Source: Haloarcula nitratireducens (GTDB taxonomy: Archaea; Halobacteriota; Halobacteria; Halobacteriales; Haloarculaceae). Taken from it: a stretch of 64,000 nt of DNA. Location of the stretch: positions 930,001 through 994,000 of the forward strand of contig NZ_RKLT01000001.1 of NCBI RefSeq assembly GCF_019599505.1, read 5' to 3'. The notes beneath the pieces were generated by a model, which ran no database searches, was not told the origin of the DNA, and saw only the letters and a list, made by a program, of their open reading frames with translations. Of this stretch, positions 51,213 through 59,832 are shown in pieces (position 1 is the first letter of the stretch; each line of letters starts with the position of its first letter). A program made the translations under genes and the position numbers.

Positions 51213-52286
51213 ATGCGACGAATCGGCGTCGTGGTCAACCCCATCGCCGGCATGGGCGGCCGCGTAGGGCTGAAGGGAACCGACGGAAAGGTCGCCGAGG
51301 CGCGCGAACGAGGCGCGGAGCCGCGCGCTCCGGAGCGGGCACGCGAAGCGCTCACCTCGTTGGCCGAGGTGGGGACCGACGTGGAGCTACTGACCTACGG
51401 CGACCCGATGGGAGCGTCGATCGCGCGCGACGCCGGGTTCGACCCGACGGTGGTCGGCCACCCCGCGGACCCCGGCACGACGACGCCGGCGGACACGAGA
51501 ACGGCGGTGCGGGCGTTCGTCGAAGCGGGCGTCGACGCCATCCTCTTCGTCGGCGGCGACGGGACGGCCGTCGACGCGGCGGAGACGCTCGACGAACTGG
51601 ACGACGAGACGCCGATGCTCGGCGTCCCGGCGGGCGTGAAAGTGTACTCCTCGGTGTTCGGCGTCTCGCCGCGGGCGGCCGGTCGCATCGCCGCGACGTT
51701 CACCGAGACGGAACCGGCAGAGGTCAACGACATCGACGAGGACGCCTTCAGGGGCGGCGAGGTCGTGACCGAACTCCGGGCCGTGGCGACGGTGCCGGTG
51801 GCCGACCAGCGCCAGTCGGCGAAACAGCTCGGCGGCGGCACCGTCGAGACGCTGGCGGAGGGCGTCGCGGAGAGCGTCCGCCCCGGCGTCACGTACGTCC
51901 TCGGGCCGGGGAGTACTGTCGGCGCGATAAAGGAGCGACTGGGGTTCGAGGGGACGACGCTCGGTGTGGACGTCTGGCGGGACGGCAACCTCCTCGCGAA
52001 GGACGCCGCCGAGTCGGACATCTTAGATTCGCTGGGCGAGGAGAACGTGATCGTCGTCTCGCCCATCGGCGGACAGGGGTTCGTCTTCGGCCGCGGAAAT
52101 CAACAGCTCTCGCCGGAGGTGATTCGCCGGTGCGAGATCGAGATCGTCGCCTCCCGTCGAAAGCTCGACGAGATCGGGTCGCTTCGAATCGACACCGGCG
52201 ACGCGGCCCTCGACGCCGAACTGGCCGGCTGGCTCAAGGTCCGCGTCGGCCGGTTCGAACGCCGTCTCGTCGAGGTGCTGGCCTGA
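51213..52286 (+). CDS. ATP-NAD kinase family protein
   Basis: A 357-aa protein of the NAD kinase/diacylglycerol kinase superfamily. The N-terminus VVVNPIAGMGGRVGLKGTDG and the nucleotide motif FVGGDGTAVDAAETL are conserved; VPAGVKVYSSVFGVSP replaces the typical NAD kinase GTLGFL. This places it in the larger archaeal/proteobacterial ATP-NAD kinase-like group rather than NadK proper, so the substrate is less certain. The ATG at 51213 is the family start. Context with a CinA-type protein suggests nucleotide-cofactor metabolism. Confidence 0.85.
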   Translation: MRRIGVVVNPIAGMGGRVGLKGTDGKVAEARERGAEPRAPERAREALTSLAEVGTDVELLTYGDPMGASIARDAGFDPTVVGHPADPGTTTPADTRTAVRAFVEAGVDAILFVGGDGTAVDAAETLDELDDETPMLGVPAGVKVYSSVFGVSPRAAGRIAATFTETEPAEVNDIDEDAFRGGEVVTELRAVATVPVADQRQSAKQLGGGTVETLAEGVAESVRPGVTYVLGPGSTVGAIKERLGFEGTTLGVDVWRDGNLLAKDAAESDILDSLGEENVIVVSPIGGQGFVFGRGNQQLSPEVIRRCEIEIVASRRKLDEIGSLRIDTGDAALDAELAGWLKVRVGRFERRLVEVLA

Positions 52287-52358
52287 CGAGCGTGGCGAAA
52301 TCGACCTGCGCGACAATTGATTGTATTTGTCCGAGCATATTAATTGGCGTATAGTGAA

Positions 52359-52366
52359 GATTAAGG
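52359..52366 (+). promoter_or_regulatory. TATA-like box of the PhoU-family gene
   Basis: GATTAAGG lies 25-32 nt before the ATG at 52391, predicting a leaderless transcript. The 60 nt before it are AT-richer than their surroundings. Confidence 0.5.
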
Positions 52367-52390
52367 TCTACCGCGAATAACAAAGGCCAT

Positions 52391-53425
52391 ATGGAAACGC
52401 GGAAAGTGCAGCGGCTGGGTCCGTCGACGCTCGCGATGACGCTACCGTCGGAGTGGGCCGGCGAGCACAACGTCGAGAAAGGAGACGAAGTGTCGCTTCG
52501 GATGGGCGGAAAGGGAACGCTGACCGTTCTCCCCGAGTCCGTCCAGACGGAGGAGTCGGAGGCGGTAATCCACGCCGAGAACCTCTCTGCCGACGCCGTC
52601 GAGCGTGCCATCGTCGCCCAGTACGTGCTCGGTCGGCGCATCATCCACGTCGAGGCGCCCGAAGGAGAGACGCTCGAATCCGCCCACATCAACGCCGTCT
52701 ACAACGCCGAGACCCAGCTCATGGGACTCGGCGTCATCGAGGAGACACCGAACCGCATCACCATCCGCTGTTCGGTCGACCCCGAGGACTTCACGCTCGA
52801 CAACCTCCTCGAACGGCTGGAGTCGACCGGCTCGACGATGCGGAACGAGGCCGTCAAGGCGCTGGCTCACGGTAACCCGGACCTCGCACAGCGGGCGCTG
52901 AACCGGGAGCGGCAGGCGAACAAGATCTTCGTCCTCCTCCTGCGCCTCATCTTCACCGCCTATCAGAACCCCAACCTCGCGCGGGCGGTGGGGCTCGAAG
53001 ACGGCTTCCCGCTCATCGGCTACCGCTCCATCGCGAAGAACCTCGAACTCACCGCCGACAACGCCGAGGACATCGCCGAGATCGCTTTAGAGACGACCGA
53101 CCACTCGCTCGACGTCGAGAGTTCGACGATGCGTCGCATCCGCGATTTCACCGACGAAGTCAACGAGATAACCGGCCTCGCGGTGCAGGCCGCCGTCGAA
53201 CGCGACTACGACACCGCGATTCAGGTGCGCGAGACCTACTCGAAAATCGGCGACAAGGAACACGACATCCTCGACGACCTCCCGGAGATGGACAACGAGA
53301 GCCTGCTGCAGGTGCGCGAGGTGCTCGTCAGCCTCCAGCAGACCGCGGAATACGCGGTCAGGAACGCCGAGATAGCCACGAACCTCGCGCTCGACGAGGA
53401 GTCCGAACACACGACGATTCGGTAA
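52391..53425 (+). CDS. Phosphate uptake regulator with AbrB-like and PhoU domains
   Basis: A 344-aa protein. The N-terminal 50 residues (METRKVQRLGPSTLAMTLPS...) are an AbrB/SpoVT swapped-hairpin DNA-binding domain. The rest is a three-helix PhoU repeat region (about 130-340), with DNAEDIAEIALETTDHSLD and EYAVRNAEIATNLALDEE. In haloarchaea such fusions regulate phosphate transport genes, so the protein may sense PhoU partner state and bind DNA directly. No pst genes are in the window, so it acts in trans. Confidence 0.9.
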   Translation: METRKVQRLGPSTLAMTLPSEWAGEHNVEKGDEVSLRMGGKGTLTVLPESVQTEESEAVIHAENLSADAVERAIVAQYVLGRRIIHVEAPEGETLESAHINAVYNAETQLMGLGVIEETPNRITIRCSVDPEDFTLDNLLERLESTGSTMRNEAVKALAHGNPDLAQRALNRERQANKIFVLLLRLIFTAYQNPNLARAVGLEDGFPLIGYRSIAKNLELTADNAEDIAEIALETTDHSLDVESSTMRRIRDFTDEVNEITGLAVQAAVERDYDTAIQVRETYSKIGDKEHDILDDLPEMDNESLLQVREVLVSLQQTAEYAVRNAEIATNLALDEESEHTTIR

Positions 53426-53479
53426 ATTATCGATAGCGATTCGATTCGCGCTCCCGGCAACGCTCCAATCTTCTCGCAC

Positions 53480-53487
53480 ACTTAACC
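53480..53487 (+). promoter_or_regulatory. TATA-like box of the SSADH/decarboxylase operon
   Basis: ACTTAACC lies 26-33 nt before the ATG at 53513. It separates this two-gene unit from the PhoU-family gene upstream. Confidence 0.4.
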
Positions 53488-53512
53488 GTCTGGGCGGCGA
53501 ATTCGGCGTGTC

Positions 53513-54874
53513 ATGGAGGTCACTAATCCGGCGACCGGCGAGCGGGTCGACTCGTACGAGGAGGACGGCGAGGACGACGTAGAGGCCGCCCTCGAGACCG
53601 CGGTCGAGACGTTCGACTCGTGGCGGGACCGCCCGCTCCAGGAGCGGACGGACCTGCTCGCGAGCGCGGCCGAGGTCCTCCGTGAGAACAAACAGCGCTA
53701 CGCCGAGACGATGACCGAGGAGATGGGGAAACCCATCACGCAGGCGAAGTCGGAGGTCGAGAAGTGCGCGTGGGTCTGTGAGCACTACTCCGAACACGCC
53801 AGCGAGTACCTGGCCGAGAAGGGGCATCCGAGTCCGGCGGGGTCGACCGCCAAGACCGTCTACGAACCGCTCGGACCGGTACTGGCGGTCATGCCGTGGA
53901 ACTTCCCGTTCTGGCAGGTCTTTCGGTTCGCCGCGCCGTACGTCACCGCCGGCAACGTCGGCCTGCTGAAACACGCCTCGAACGTCCCCGGCTGCTCGGA
54001 GGCCATCGAGGAGGTGTTCCGCGAGGCGGGCTATCCCGAGGGGGCGTTCCAGTCGCTGCTGGTCTCCTCGGACCAGGTCGAGGGCGTCCTCGAAGACGAC
54101 CGGGTGAAGGCGGCGACCCTGACCGGGAGCGGTCCCGCCGGGCGGTCCGTCGCCGCGACGGCCGGCGAGAACCTGAAGAAGACGGTGCTGGAACTGGGCG
54201 GGAGCGACCCGTACGTCGTCCTCGACGACGCTGACGTCGAGGAGGCCGCCGAGACGGGTGCGTGGGCGCGCGTCCAGAACGGCGGCCAGTCCTGTATCGC
54301 GGCGAAGCGCTTCATCGTTCACACGGACGTCTACGACGAGTTCGAGGAGAAGTTCGTCGAGCAGATGGAGTCGTACACGATCGGTGACCCGACCGACGAG
54401 GACACGGAGATCGGCCCGCAGGCCCGCGAGAGCCTGCTCGAAGACCTGCACGAACAGGTCGAAGACAGCGTCGACGCCGGCGCGGACCTGCTGACCGGCG
54501 GCGAACCGCTGGACCGCGAGGGCGCGTACTACCCGCCGACGGTCCTCGCTAACGTTCCCGAGGGCTGTCCCGTCGACAGCGAAGAGGTGTTCGGCCCGGC
54601 CGCGCCGGTGTACGAAGTCGAAGACGAGGAGGAAGCCATTCGGAAGGCCAACGACACGGAGTTCGGGCTGGGCGCGAGCGTCTGGACCGAGGACAGGGAA
54701 CGCGGCGAACGCCTCGCCGGGCGAATCGACGCCGGCTGCGTCTACGTCAACCAGCTCGTGAAGTCCGATCCCCGCGTGCCCTTCGGCGGCATCAAGGAGT
54801 CGGGCTACGGCCGCGAACTCTCGGGTGCCGGGATGCGCGAGTTCGTCAACCGCAAGACGGTGTGGGTAGAGTGA
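53513..54874 (+). CDS. Succinate-semialdehyde dehydrogenase (GabD1-like aldehyde dehydrogenase)
   Basis: A 453-aa aldehyde dehydrogenase that should oxidise succinate semialdehyde to succinate with NAD(P)+. Key residues are Asn130 (PWNFPFW), Glu227 (LELGGSDP) and nucleophile Cys261 ([15 protein letters not shown]). The latter string and the short 450-aa form are typical of the GabD1 branch found in cyanobacteria and mycobacteria. Its stop codon shares one base with the ATG of the next gene, a thiamine-diphosphate decarboxylase, so the two form an operon and probably one pathway. Other short-chain semialdehydes are possible substrates. Confidence 0.9.
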   Translation: MEVTNPATGERVDSYEEDGEDDVEAALETAVETFDSWRDRPLQERTDLLASAAEVLRENKQRYAETMTEEMGKPITQAKSEVEKCAWVCEHYSEHASEYLAEKGHPSPAGSTAKTVYEPLGPVLAVMPWNFPFWQVFRFAAPYVTAGNVGLLKHASNVPGCSEAIEEVFREAGYPEGAFQSLLVSSDQVEGVLEDDRVKAATLTGSGPAGRSVAATAGENLKKTVLELGGSDPYVVLDDADVEEAAETGAWARVQNGGQSCIAAKRFIVHTDVYDEFEEKFVEQMESYTIGDPTDEDTEIGPQARESLLEDLHEQVEDSVDAGADLLTGGEPLDREGAYYPPTVLANVPEGCPVDSEEVFGPAAPVYEVEDEEEAIRKANDTEFGLGASVWTEDRERGERLAGRIDAGCVYVNQLVKSDPRVPFGGIKESGYGRELSGAGMREFVNRKTVWVE

Positions 54875-56460
54875 TGCGGGCGTCCGATCTCCTGGTCGCG
54901 TCTCTCGAACGCGAGGGCGTCGAGCACGTCTTCGGCCTGCCGGGCGAGGAGATGGAGGACCTCCTGTTCTCGATCCGGGACTCCGAGGTGACGTTCGTCC
55001 CGGTGCGACACGAGCAGGGCGCGGCGTTCATGGCCGACGTCCACGGGCGACTGACCGGCGACGCCGGCGTCTGCCTCTCGACGCTCGGCCCCGGCGCGAC
55101 GAACCTCCTCACCGGCGTCGCGGACGCGCACCTCGATAAGAGCCCGCTCGTCGCCATCACCGCACAGGGGAGCCTCGAACGCCTCCACAAGGAGAGCCAC
55201 CAGGCGCTCGACGTCATCGACCTGTTCGGCCCCATCACGAAGTGGAACGCCCAGCTCAACGACCCCGACATCATCCACGAGTCGGTCCGCAAGGCGTTCA
55301 AGATGGCCGAGCACGAGAAACCCGGCGCGACGCACCTCGAACTCCCCGAGGACGTGGCCGCCGAGGACGCCGACGTAGAGCCGATGCCGACCCGCGACCG
55401 GGTCCGTGTCGGCGCGCCGGACAGGGAGGCCCTCGACCGGGTGAAATCGCTCCTCGAAGACGCCGACCGACCGATCGCCATCGCCGGCAACGGCGCGGTT
55501 CGCACGCGGGCGTCCTCGCAGTTGCGCGCCCTCGTCGAGGCGACGGACATGCCGACCGTCTCGACGTACATGGGCAAGGGCGCGGTCTCGGACGACGACG
55601 AGCACTCGCTGCTGACGCTGGACTCGGGAGCGCACGGCGAGGCCGCGAGCGCGCTCGAGGAGGCGGACCTCGTCCTCACCGTCGGCTACGACATCGCCGA
55701 GCACGACCCGGCGGGGTGGGAACACGGCAGCCCCGTCGTCCACGTCGACAGCCAACCCGCCGAGGTGTACGAGGCCTACAACCCGCAGGTGGAGGTCATC
55801 GCGGACATCGGCGAGACGCTCCGCGAACTCACCGAGTGGTGCGAGGCCAAGGCCCCGGAGTTCGACACGGAGTGGTACGCGGACCGCCGGGACCACATCG
55901 TCGACGACATCGACCGCGAACCGACCGCAGAAGCGCCCTTCACCGTCGAGAGCGTGGTCCCGATGCTGCGCGACGCGATGGCCGACGACGACGTGCTCAT
56001 CTCCGACGTCGGGAACCACAAGATGGCCATCGCCCAGAACTTCCCCACCTACGAACCCAACACCTGCATCATCTCGAACGGGTTGGCGTCGATGGGGATC
56101 GGCGTCCCCGGCGGACTGGCCGCGGACCTCGCGGTCGACTCGAACGTCGTCGTCGGCACGGGCGACGGCGGCTTCCTGATGAACGCCGCCGAGATCGAGA
56201 CCGCGACCAGACTGGGCTGTTCGTACACCATCGTCGTCTTCTGCGACGACGACTACGGACTCATCTCTCGGAAGCAGTCGGACCACACCGGCGAGTCCTT
56301 CGGGACGACACTCACCACGCCCGACCTCGTCACGTTCGCCGAGAGCTTCGGCATCGACGGCTACCGAGCCGATTCGGCCGAAGAACTCGAGAGCGCGCTC
56401 GACGAGGCCGTCGGCGGCGACATGGCCCTCATCGAGGTGCCGGTCGAAGGCACGAGCTGA
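54874..56460 (+). CDS. Thiamine-diphosphate enzyme, acetolactate-synthase-like; candidate 2-oxoglutarate decarboxylase
   Basis: A 528-aa ThDP enzyme of the POX/AHAS family. The cofactor-activating glutamate is Glu47 in VRHEQGAAFMADVHGRLTG; CLSTLGPGATNLLTGVADA follows. The ThDP/Mg2+ motif starts GDGGFLMNAAE (430-440) and ends CDDDYGL, with Asp where Asn is common. KESHQALDVIDLFGPITKWN and SNGLASMGIGVPGG are shared with the cyanobacterial 2-oxoglutarate decarboxylase clade rather than with IlvB. There is no small regulatory subunit or ilvC nearby, which argues against acetolactate synthesis. The ATG at 54874 overlaps the SSADH stop by one base. Substrate needs assay. Confidence 0.84.
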   Translation: MRASDLLVASLEREGVEHVFGLPGEEMEDLLFSIRDSEVTFVPVRHEQGAAFMADVHGRLTGDAGVCLSTLGPGATNLLTGVADAHLDKSPLVAITAQGSLERLHKESHQALDVIDLFGPITKWNAQLNDPDIIHESVRKAFKMAEHEKPGATHLELPEDVAAEDADVEPMPTRDRVRVGAPDREALDRVKSLLEDADRPIAIAGNGAVRTRASSQLRALVEATDMPTVSTYMGKGAVSDDDEHSLLTLDSGAHGEAASALEEADLVLTVGYDIAEHDPAGWEHGSPVVHVDSQPAEVYEAYNPQVEVIADIGETLRELTEWCEAKAPEFDTEWYADRRDHIVDDIDREPTAEAPFTVESVVPMLRDAMADDDVLISDVGNHKMAIAQNFPTYEPNTCIISNGLASMGIGVPGGLAADLAVDSNVVVGTGDGGFLMNAAEIETATRLGCSYTIVVFCDDDYGLISRKQSDHTGESFGTTLTTPDLVTFAESFGIDGYRADSAEELESALDEAVGGDMALIEVPVEGTS

Positions 56461-56489
56461 GACTGCCACCGCTGGGCCGCAGCGGTCCG

Positions 56490-57722
56490 TCAGCGGCCGA
56501 GCGCGAGCAGGCCGTCGTCCGTCTCGGTCGTCACGCCGGTCGAGGGCGGTATCGGCGTCTTCGACGGTTCGGCCGGTGACGCCTCCTCCGTCGGCGTCTC
56601 GGCGTCCGTCGGCGTCTGCGTCGCCGTCTCGCCGTCGTCGCCGAACAGGCCGCCGTCGGAGTCCGTCGCCGTCTCGGTCGGCGTCGGCGTTCCCGCATCA
56701 GTTCCGTCGTCGGGCCCGCCGTCGGCGTCCGCATCGCCGTCGGCGCTCGCGTTCGCTCCGGTCGGGTACTGTCCCTTGTTCCCGAAGACGTCCGTCTCGA
56801 TGGTCTTCGAGTAGTCGAGCGAGCGCAGGTCGACGCGGAACCGCTCGCCGCCGGCCTCGACGATCAGGTAGAAGTCGATGTAGAGGTCCGTCACCTGATT
56901 GCGTTCGAGATGGGTGACCCACCACTCGTCTAAGTTCTCGTTCTCGATGGCCGTAGTGGTCCCGAGCGTCTTCGTCTGCCCCGGACCGATGGTGTAGCCG
57001 CGGTCCGTCTCACCCTCGCCCACGGTCACGTCGTTCATCGTGATTTCGTAACCGATCTTCGTGATCGTGTAGGGGTAGGGCTTGGGATTGAACACCGTGA
57101 AATCGAGCTTCATCGGCGTCTCCGCCTGCGTGAGGTTCCCCTGGTCCCACTGCCCTCGGGTCTCGTTGACGTAGAGGAGCGGGTTCGAGAGCAGCGCCCG
57201 TTCGGACTCTATCGGTCGCGTCTCGGTCGAGTTGAACTGCCCGATGATGTCCGTCTCTATCTCTTTGTCCTGCTGAACCGAGATGGAGCGACCGCCGACG
57301 AGCGAGGAGGAGACGTCGGCGTCGATGGTCACCTGCGTCCGCTCGCCGTTCTCGATGTGGGTGTGCCACCACGGGGGAATCTGCCCGTTTCGCATCCGCG
57401 TCGAGAAGTCGAGGCTCGTGTTACCCTGTTCCAGTGCCAGACCGCTCTTGTTCCCCGAGGCCATCCGAACGCCGTTCATCGCCACGGTGTACTCGACGGA
57501 CGTGCTGCCGAGCAGACTCCCGACGAAATCCGGGTTCGGGTTGTGCAGCAGAAGCGTCGTCCGTACCCCCGTCGTCTCGTTCGAGACGTCGCTGAAGTGG
57601 TTCTCGACGGATTCGACCGTCGGCGTCCCGACGACGCCGAGCGCGAACGCGCCCCCCACGCTCAGGCCGAGCACCACGAAGACGGCAGCGGCGATCTTCA
57701 GTAGTCCGAATCCTGCCATCAC
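56490..57722 (-). CDS. Membrane protein with two LEA14/WHy-like domains
   Basis: The 410-aa protein begins with a single membrane helix (IAAAVFVVLGLSVGGAFALG). Two copies of a beta-sandwich domain follow, about residues 35-165 and 185-325. Each starts with a TTLLLHNPNPDFVG- or DFTVFNPKPYPYTI-like segment, the NPN/NPK pattern typical of LEA14/water-stress domains. The second half of each copy shares WWHTHIENGERTQV or WWVTHLERNQVTDL. A disordered acidic Thr/Pro/Glu tail follows. LEA14-like proteins are linked to desiccation and osmotic stress; here the domains would be outside the cell. It diverges from the 57807 gene. Confidence 0.8.
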   Translation of the reverse strand: MMAGFGLLKIAAAVFVVLGLSVGGAFALGVVGTPTVESVENHFSDVSNETTGVRTTLLLHNPNPDFVGSLLGSTSVEYTVAMNGVRMASGNKSGLALEQGNTSLDFSTRMRNGQIPPWWHTHIENGERTQVTIDADVSSSLVGGRSISVQQDKEIETDIIGQFNSTETRPIESERALLSNPLLYVNETRGQWDQGNLTQAETPMKLDFTVFNPKPYPYTITKIGYEITMNDVTVGEGETDRGYTIGPGQTKTLGTTTAIENENLDEWWVTHLERNQVTDLYIDFYLIVEAGGERFRVDLRSLDYSKTIETDVFGNKGQYPTGANASADGDADADGGPDDGTDAGTPTPTETATDSDGGLFGDDGETATQTPTDAETPTEEASPAEPSKTPIPPSTGVTTETDDGLLALGR

Positions 57723-57806
57723 ACAGGTCTCTCTCGTCGGTCGTTATATGTGCTGTGTCTACCTCACCCCGAATGAACTAAGTGCGCCACAGCGATACGC
57801 TCTGAC

Positions 57807-58034
57807 ATGGCTACGCAGACGAAGTCGGACATGGGCGTCGGGCTCGGACTAGCGCTCGGACTCGTCGCCGTCGGCGCGTCGGTGATGACGGCGCTCTACA
57901 GCTACAACTACGCCATCTTGGACGCACAGGGCGGAGAGACCGCGGGACTGCTGGCAAACAGCGGCGTCGCCTTCGGCGTCGCCATGCTCGCGGCGGGACT
58001 GGCACTGGTCGCTATCCACGCCTACGACGGCTGA
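57807..58034 (+). CDS. Two-helix small membrane protein
   Basis: A 75-aa haloarchaeal protein with two membrane helices (GLGLALGLVAVGASVMTALY and GVAFGVAMLAAGLALVAIHA) joined by a short hydrophilic loop (YAILDAQGGETAGLL). No known function. It shares an 84-nt gap with the divergent LEA14-like gene. Confidence 0.72.
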   Translation: MATQTKSDMGVGLGLALGLVAVGASVMTALYSYNYAILDAQGGETAGLLANSGVAFGVAMLAAGLALVAIHAYDG

Positions 58035-58132
58035 TACGGATTGTTGTAATCTCTTTCCGGTACGCCGGTCCGGTCGGCGATCACCGGCAAACAGCTACAA
58101 CAGTCCGTGTGAGCGCGGTGTCCGAAAGGAAC

Positions 58133-58140
58133 GATTAAGA
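58133..58140 (+). promoter_or_regulatory. TATA-like box with BRE-like CGAAAGG upstream (58163 gene)
   Basis: GATTAAGA lies 23-30 nt before the ATG, preceded by CGAAAGG a few bases upstream, an arrangement typical of archaeal core promoters. Confidence 0.45.
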
Positions 58141-58162
58141 ACGCTCGGCACGTAACGCGGGT

Positions 58163-58387
58163 ATGGCCGATTTCAGCGAGGAAGACCGACGCATTCTGGA
58201 CTACCTCCGGGACAGCGTCTCGCGCGGAGACAGCTACTTCCGCGCGAAGAACATCGCCTCACAGCTCGGTCTCTCGGCCAAACAGGTGGGCGCTCGCTTG
58301 CCCCGGCTGGCCGAGGAAGCCGACGAGGTCGACATCGAGAAGTGGGGGCGGTCGAAGTCGACGACGTGGCGCGTCACACCGAGCTAA
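58163..58387 (+). CDS. Small winged-helix protein
   Basis: A 74-aa single-domain protein: EEDRRILDYLRDSVSRGDSYFRAKNIAS, recognition helix LSAKQVGARLPRLAEEA, and a short wing IEKWGRSKSTTWRV. This resembles a compact wHTH DNA-binding module with Arg/Lys on the recognition side. It is a conserved-looking haloarchaeal protein; targets are not known. Confidence 0.77.
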   Translation: MADFSEEDRRILDYLRDSVSRGDSYFRAKNIASQLGLSAKQVGARLPRLAEEADEVDIEKWGRSKSTTWRVTPS

Positions 58388-58506
58388 CGTAGCCACGGAA
58401 GAGACGCGCTCGCCGGCCCGAACTGCGCCGTTCGGTCGGTGTAGAAACCGTTTCGATTGTCATTACAGTCGGTGGATTCATTCGTCCGGACCCCTGAGAG
58501 TCCCGT

Positions 58507-58938
58507 ATGACTGTCCGGGTAGAGCGGTCGATGACAGTGTCGGCATCGCCCGAGCGCGTCTGGGACTTTATCGCCGACCCGGAGCAGCGAGCGCGTCCGA
58601 TCAGCGTCGTCGAGGACTGGGAAGTGGAAAGCGAGACGGAGTCCACGTGGTTCCTCTCGCTCCCCATCCCGTTCGTCGACCGGACTATCCGGGTCGAGAC
58701 CGAGGACGTAGAGCGGCGCGAACCGGAGTTCGTCCGCTTCGTCGGCCGGTCGAAGGTGATGAAGGTACAGGGCGAACACGAACTCGAACCGACCGACGAG
58801 GGCGGGACTCGCCTCACCAACCGGTTCATCGTCGACGGGAAGCTCCCCGGCGTCGAACGGTTCTTCAAGCGCAATCTGGACGACGAGATGCGGAACCTCG
58901 AACAGGCGCTGCGGGACGAACTGGAAGTCGAGGCATGA
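58507..58938 (+). CDS. SRPBCC (START-like) domain protein
   Basis: A 143-aa protein of the polyketide-cyclase/CoxG-like fold: MTVRVERSMTVSASPERVWDFIADPEQRA at the N-terminus, a central beta sheet, and the long C-terminal helix FFKRNLDDEMRNLEQALRDEL, forming a hydrophobic ligand cavity. The ligand is unknown. It overlaps the nitrilase gene by four bases (ATGA), so the two are coupled. Confidence 0.84.
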   Translation: MTVRVERSMTVSASPERVWDFIADPEQRARPISVVEDWEVESETESTWFLSLPIPFVDRTIRVETEDVERREPEFVRFVGRSKVMKVQGEHELEPTDEGGTRLTNRFIVDGKLPGVERFFKRNLDDEMRNLEQALRDELEVEA

Positions 58939-59753
58939 AGCTCGCGCTCGCCCAGCTCGAGGTCGAACCGGCGAAAGTGACAGAGAACGTCGAACGCGCC
59001 GTCGAAGCCATCGCCGCCGCCGGGCGGCGAGACGCCGACCTCGTCGTCCTGCCCGAGCTGTTCAACGTCGGCTACTTCGCGTTCGACAGCTACGCCCGGA
59101 ACGCCGAGGCGCTCGACGGCGAGACGCTCTCGGCGGTCCGCGAAGCCGCCGTCGAGCACGGCGTCGGCGTCCTCGCCGGGAGTATCGTCGAGGATTTAGA
59201 GACCAGCGCGGCCGACGGCCTCGCCGTCCCGGCCGAAGAGGGCCTGGCGAACACCGCCGTCTTCTTCGACCGTGACGGGAAGCGACGGGCGGTGTACCGC
59301 AAACACCACCTCTTCGGCTACGGGTCGGCCGAACAGGACCTGCTGGAACCCGGCGAGCGCCTCCCGACCGTCGATTTCGAGGGCTTTACTATCGGCGTGA
59401 CCACCTGCTACGACCTTCGGTTCCCGGAGCTGTACCGGCGTCTCGTCGACGACGGCGTGACGCTGGCGCTGGTCCCGAGCGCGTGGCCCTACCCCCGCGT
59501 CGAACACTGGAATCTCTTCCCCCGGACTCGCGCCGTCGAGAACCTGCTGTACGTCGCGGCGGCCAACGGCGTCGGCACGTTCGACGAGAGCGAGTTACTC
59601 GGTCGCTCGACGGTGTACGACCCGTGGGGGACGGCGCTCGCCAGTTCCGGCGACGACGCGGCGCTGGTGACCGCCGAGGTCGATCCCGAACAGGTCGAAC
59701 GGGTCCGCGAGGAGTTCCCGGCGCTCGCCGACCGCCGGACGGCGTTGCGATAG
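58935..59753 (+). CDS. Carbon-nitrogen hydrolase (nitrilase superfamily)
   Basis: A 272-aa omega-amidase/nitrilase-like enzyme with the full triad Glu41 (LPELFNVG), Lys123 (YRKHHLF) and Cys158 (TTCYDLRFPE). This fits an amidase for small amides (for example 2-oxoglutaramate or N-carbamyl compounds). The substrate cannot be fixed from sequence. It is translationally coupled to the SRPBCC gene. Confidence 0.93.
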   Translation: MKLALAQLEVEPAKVTENVERAVEAIAAAGRRDADLVVLPELFNVGYFAFDSYARNAEALDGETLSAVREAAVEHGVGVLAGSIVEDLETSAADGLAVPAEEGLANTAVFFDRDGKRRAVYRKHHLFGYGSAEQDLLEPGERLPTVDFEGFTIGVTTCYDLRFPELYRRLVDDGVTLALVPSAWPYPRVEHWNLFPRTRAVENLLYVAAANGVGTFDESELLGRSTVYDPWGTALASSGDDAALVTAEVDPEQVERVREEFPALADRRTALR

Positions 59754-59832
59754 GTCCAGCCGCTCTTTCACAAAAAACGCGTTTTGAGCCATCGGCGACA
59801 CTATACTCGGCGGACGAGCACTGCTAGCCGTC

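Noticed and set aside
54874..56460. Annotation as acetolactate synthase large subunit (IlvB)
   Set aside because: No small subunit or ilvC next to it, coupling to an SSADH gene, and segments closer to 2-oxoglutarate decarboxylases; the name would mislead.
54805..56469. A 554-codon minus-strand open frame opposite the ThDP enzyme
   Set aside because: Shadow frame; the + strand gene carries conserved cofactor and active-site motifs over its whole length.
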